This document shows, piece by piece, positions 21,220 to 22,187 of a DNA stretch of 22,187 nucleotides. The notes under the pieces are model-generated. The model ran no database searches and was not told the origin of the DNA. It saw only the letters and a list, made by a program, of their open reading frames with translations. The translations under genes and the position numbers were made by a program. The stretch is from DATKZS01 sp035527835 [NCBI: bacterium]. GTDB lineage: Bacteria > RBG-13-61-14. The stretch covers positions 1 through 22,187 of the forward strand of contig DATKZS010000126.1 of assembly GCA_035527835.1 (NCBI GenBank), given 5' to 3'. Each line of letters begins with the position of its first letter. Position 1 is the stretch's first letter.

Positions 21220-22187
21220 ATGAACAGCAAGACCCCGAAGCTTTTGGTCCGCGCCGCATGGATCGTCATGGTCTGCGCATTGGTCCCCGGCTGCTTCCGG
21301 GACTGCGCGCAGGAGGACACCGCTGTGTACCTGTGCGTGGACTACGACGGCGACGGCTACGGCGCCCTGTATCCGGGCGAGCAAGTCGGCGCGAGCTACC
21401 CCCGCCCCCGCGTCGTCTGCGGCCAGGCCAAGGACTGCGACGACCGCGACCCCGACAACTGGAGCGCCTGCGGCACCTGCGCCGATAAGGACGGCGACGG
21501 ATGGTACGGCAAGTGCGACGTTTACGTAGGCATCAACGGACCCGACTGCGACGACGCCGACCCCGACAACTGGCTCTCATGCGCCTCCTGCCGAGACGCC
21601 GACTTCGATACCTGGTTCATAGGCTGCGATGCCTACGGTGCCATCCTCGGACCCGACTGCAACGACGGCGACAGTTTGATCTATCCGGGAGCGGAGGAGA
21701 TTTGTGATGGGTTGGATAATGACTGCGATGGTTTCAGTGATGGAGGAGTAGAAATATTCGACAAGATCGGACAGGACCTTCGGGTGACCAGCGCCGCGAA
21801 TGATGGCTTGTATTCCTCCCTTTACTGGACCGGGTCCGAGTTCGGGGTGGGCTGGGAGGATTGGAGAGACGGGAACCCTGAAATATACTTTGCCCGGGTC
21901 AGCGCGGCCGGGACCAAGATCGGCTCCGACCTCAGGGTAACCAGCGACGCGAATTGGAGCCAGAGCCCCTCCCTTTCCTGGACCGGGTCCGAGTTCGGGG
22001 TGAGTTGGGATGATAACCGGGACGGGAACTGGGAAATCTACTTTGCCAGGATCAGCGCGGCCGGGGGCAAGATTGGGTCCGACCTCAGAGTAACCAACAA
22101 CGCAAGTTCTAGCGGGTCTCCCTCCCTTTCCTGGAGCGGGTCCGAGTTCGGGGTGAGCTGGCATGATTCCCGGGATGGGAACAATGA
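21220..22187 (+). CDS. Paralogous DxDxDG/MopE/beta-propeller lipoprotein, 5' part (runs off right edge)
   Basis: The open frame from ATG 21220 continues to the window edge: 322 codons and two bases. The signal peptide is nearly identical to copy 1 and ends LVPGC. It has DYDGDGYG, DKDGDGWYG and a degenerate DADFDTWF module, so one DxDGDGW module fewer than copy 1, then EEICDGLDNDCDGFSDGG. Propeller blades begin at 21775, 21928 and 22081, again 153 bp apart, and the third is cut by the edge. AGGGAGG precedes the start. The role is unknown, presumably the same class of calcium-binding surface protein as copy 1. Confidence 0.9.
   Translation, partial: MNSKTPKLLVRAAWIVMVCALVPGCFRDCAQEDTAVYLCVDYDGDGYGALYPGEQVGASYPRPRVVCGQAKDCDDRDPDNWSACGTCADKDGDGWYGKCDVYVGINGPDCDDADPDNWLSCASCRDADFDTWFIGCDAYGAILGPDCNDGDSLIYPGAEEICDGLDNDCDGFSDGGVEIFDKIGQDLRVTSAANDGLYSSLYWTGSEFGVGWEDWRDGNPEIYFARVSAAGTKIGSDLRVTSDANWSQSPSLSWTGSEFGVSWDDNRDGNWEIYFARISAAGGKIGSDLRVTNNASSSGSPSLSWSGSEFGVSWHDSRDGNN

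Overview
The window looks like a chromosomal segment of a GC-rich, diderm bacterium. Support for this comes from a secreted lipoprotein with a calcium-type DxDxDG/MopE module, a HlyD-type adaptor with an ABC exporter, a multi-cysteine ferredoxin beside an acetoacetate-decarboxylase-like protein, and many palindromic intergenic repeats. The style is deltaproteobacteria-like (Myxococcota, Desulfobacterota or a related candidate phylum). No marker fixes the taxon, so this is an inference.

Left end (1-1206) is a strikingly AT-rich island. It holds the first 27 codons of an IS630-type transposase, then the remains of a two-domain P-loop kinase/deoxycytidylate deaminase of the anti-phage AvcD type. 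That gene keeps a near-perfect promoter and one continuous frame, but carries one internal amber codon. It is cut off before the catalytic HAE and PCxxC motifs, where the insertion sequence begins.

From 1255 to 6307 lie a secreted GH172/DUF2961 glycosidase-like protein (minus), then a plus-strand set: an acetoacetate-decarboxylase-like protein, a cysteine-rich ferredoxin, an exported type-B carboxylesterase, and a small orphan protein with a CCGxGGC motif. A cold-shock protein with a long leader and a strong terminator follows (6513-6985).

Next is the first of two paralogous lipoproteins (7215-8942), with DxDxDG modules, a MopE motif and seven 51-residue beta-propeller blades. The second starts at 21220 and runs off the right edge. 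About 225 bp upstream, including a TTGACA-18-xATAAT promoter and a palindrome, is duplicated along with the gene. The two copies are direct repeats about 14 kb apart.

Between them are: a repeat-rich gap (8943-9860); an SDR/SRPBCC gene pair; back-to-back tRNA-Arg(CCG) and tRNA-Met(CAU); a Phd/RelE toxin-antitoxin pair whose toxin stop lies 2 bp from the tRNA-Met 3' end; tilS; and a leftward run of a secreted TIM-barrel glycosidase-like protein, a class III aminotransferase, and an ABC-2 efflux system (permease, ATPase, HlyD-type adaptor).

The most pervasive unexplained structure is the repeats. Almost every intergenic gap carries a palindromic element from one of several sequence families, and in at least two cases the element supplies the 3' end of the neighbouring gene.
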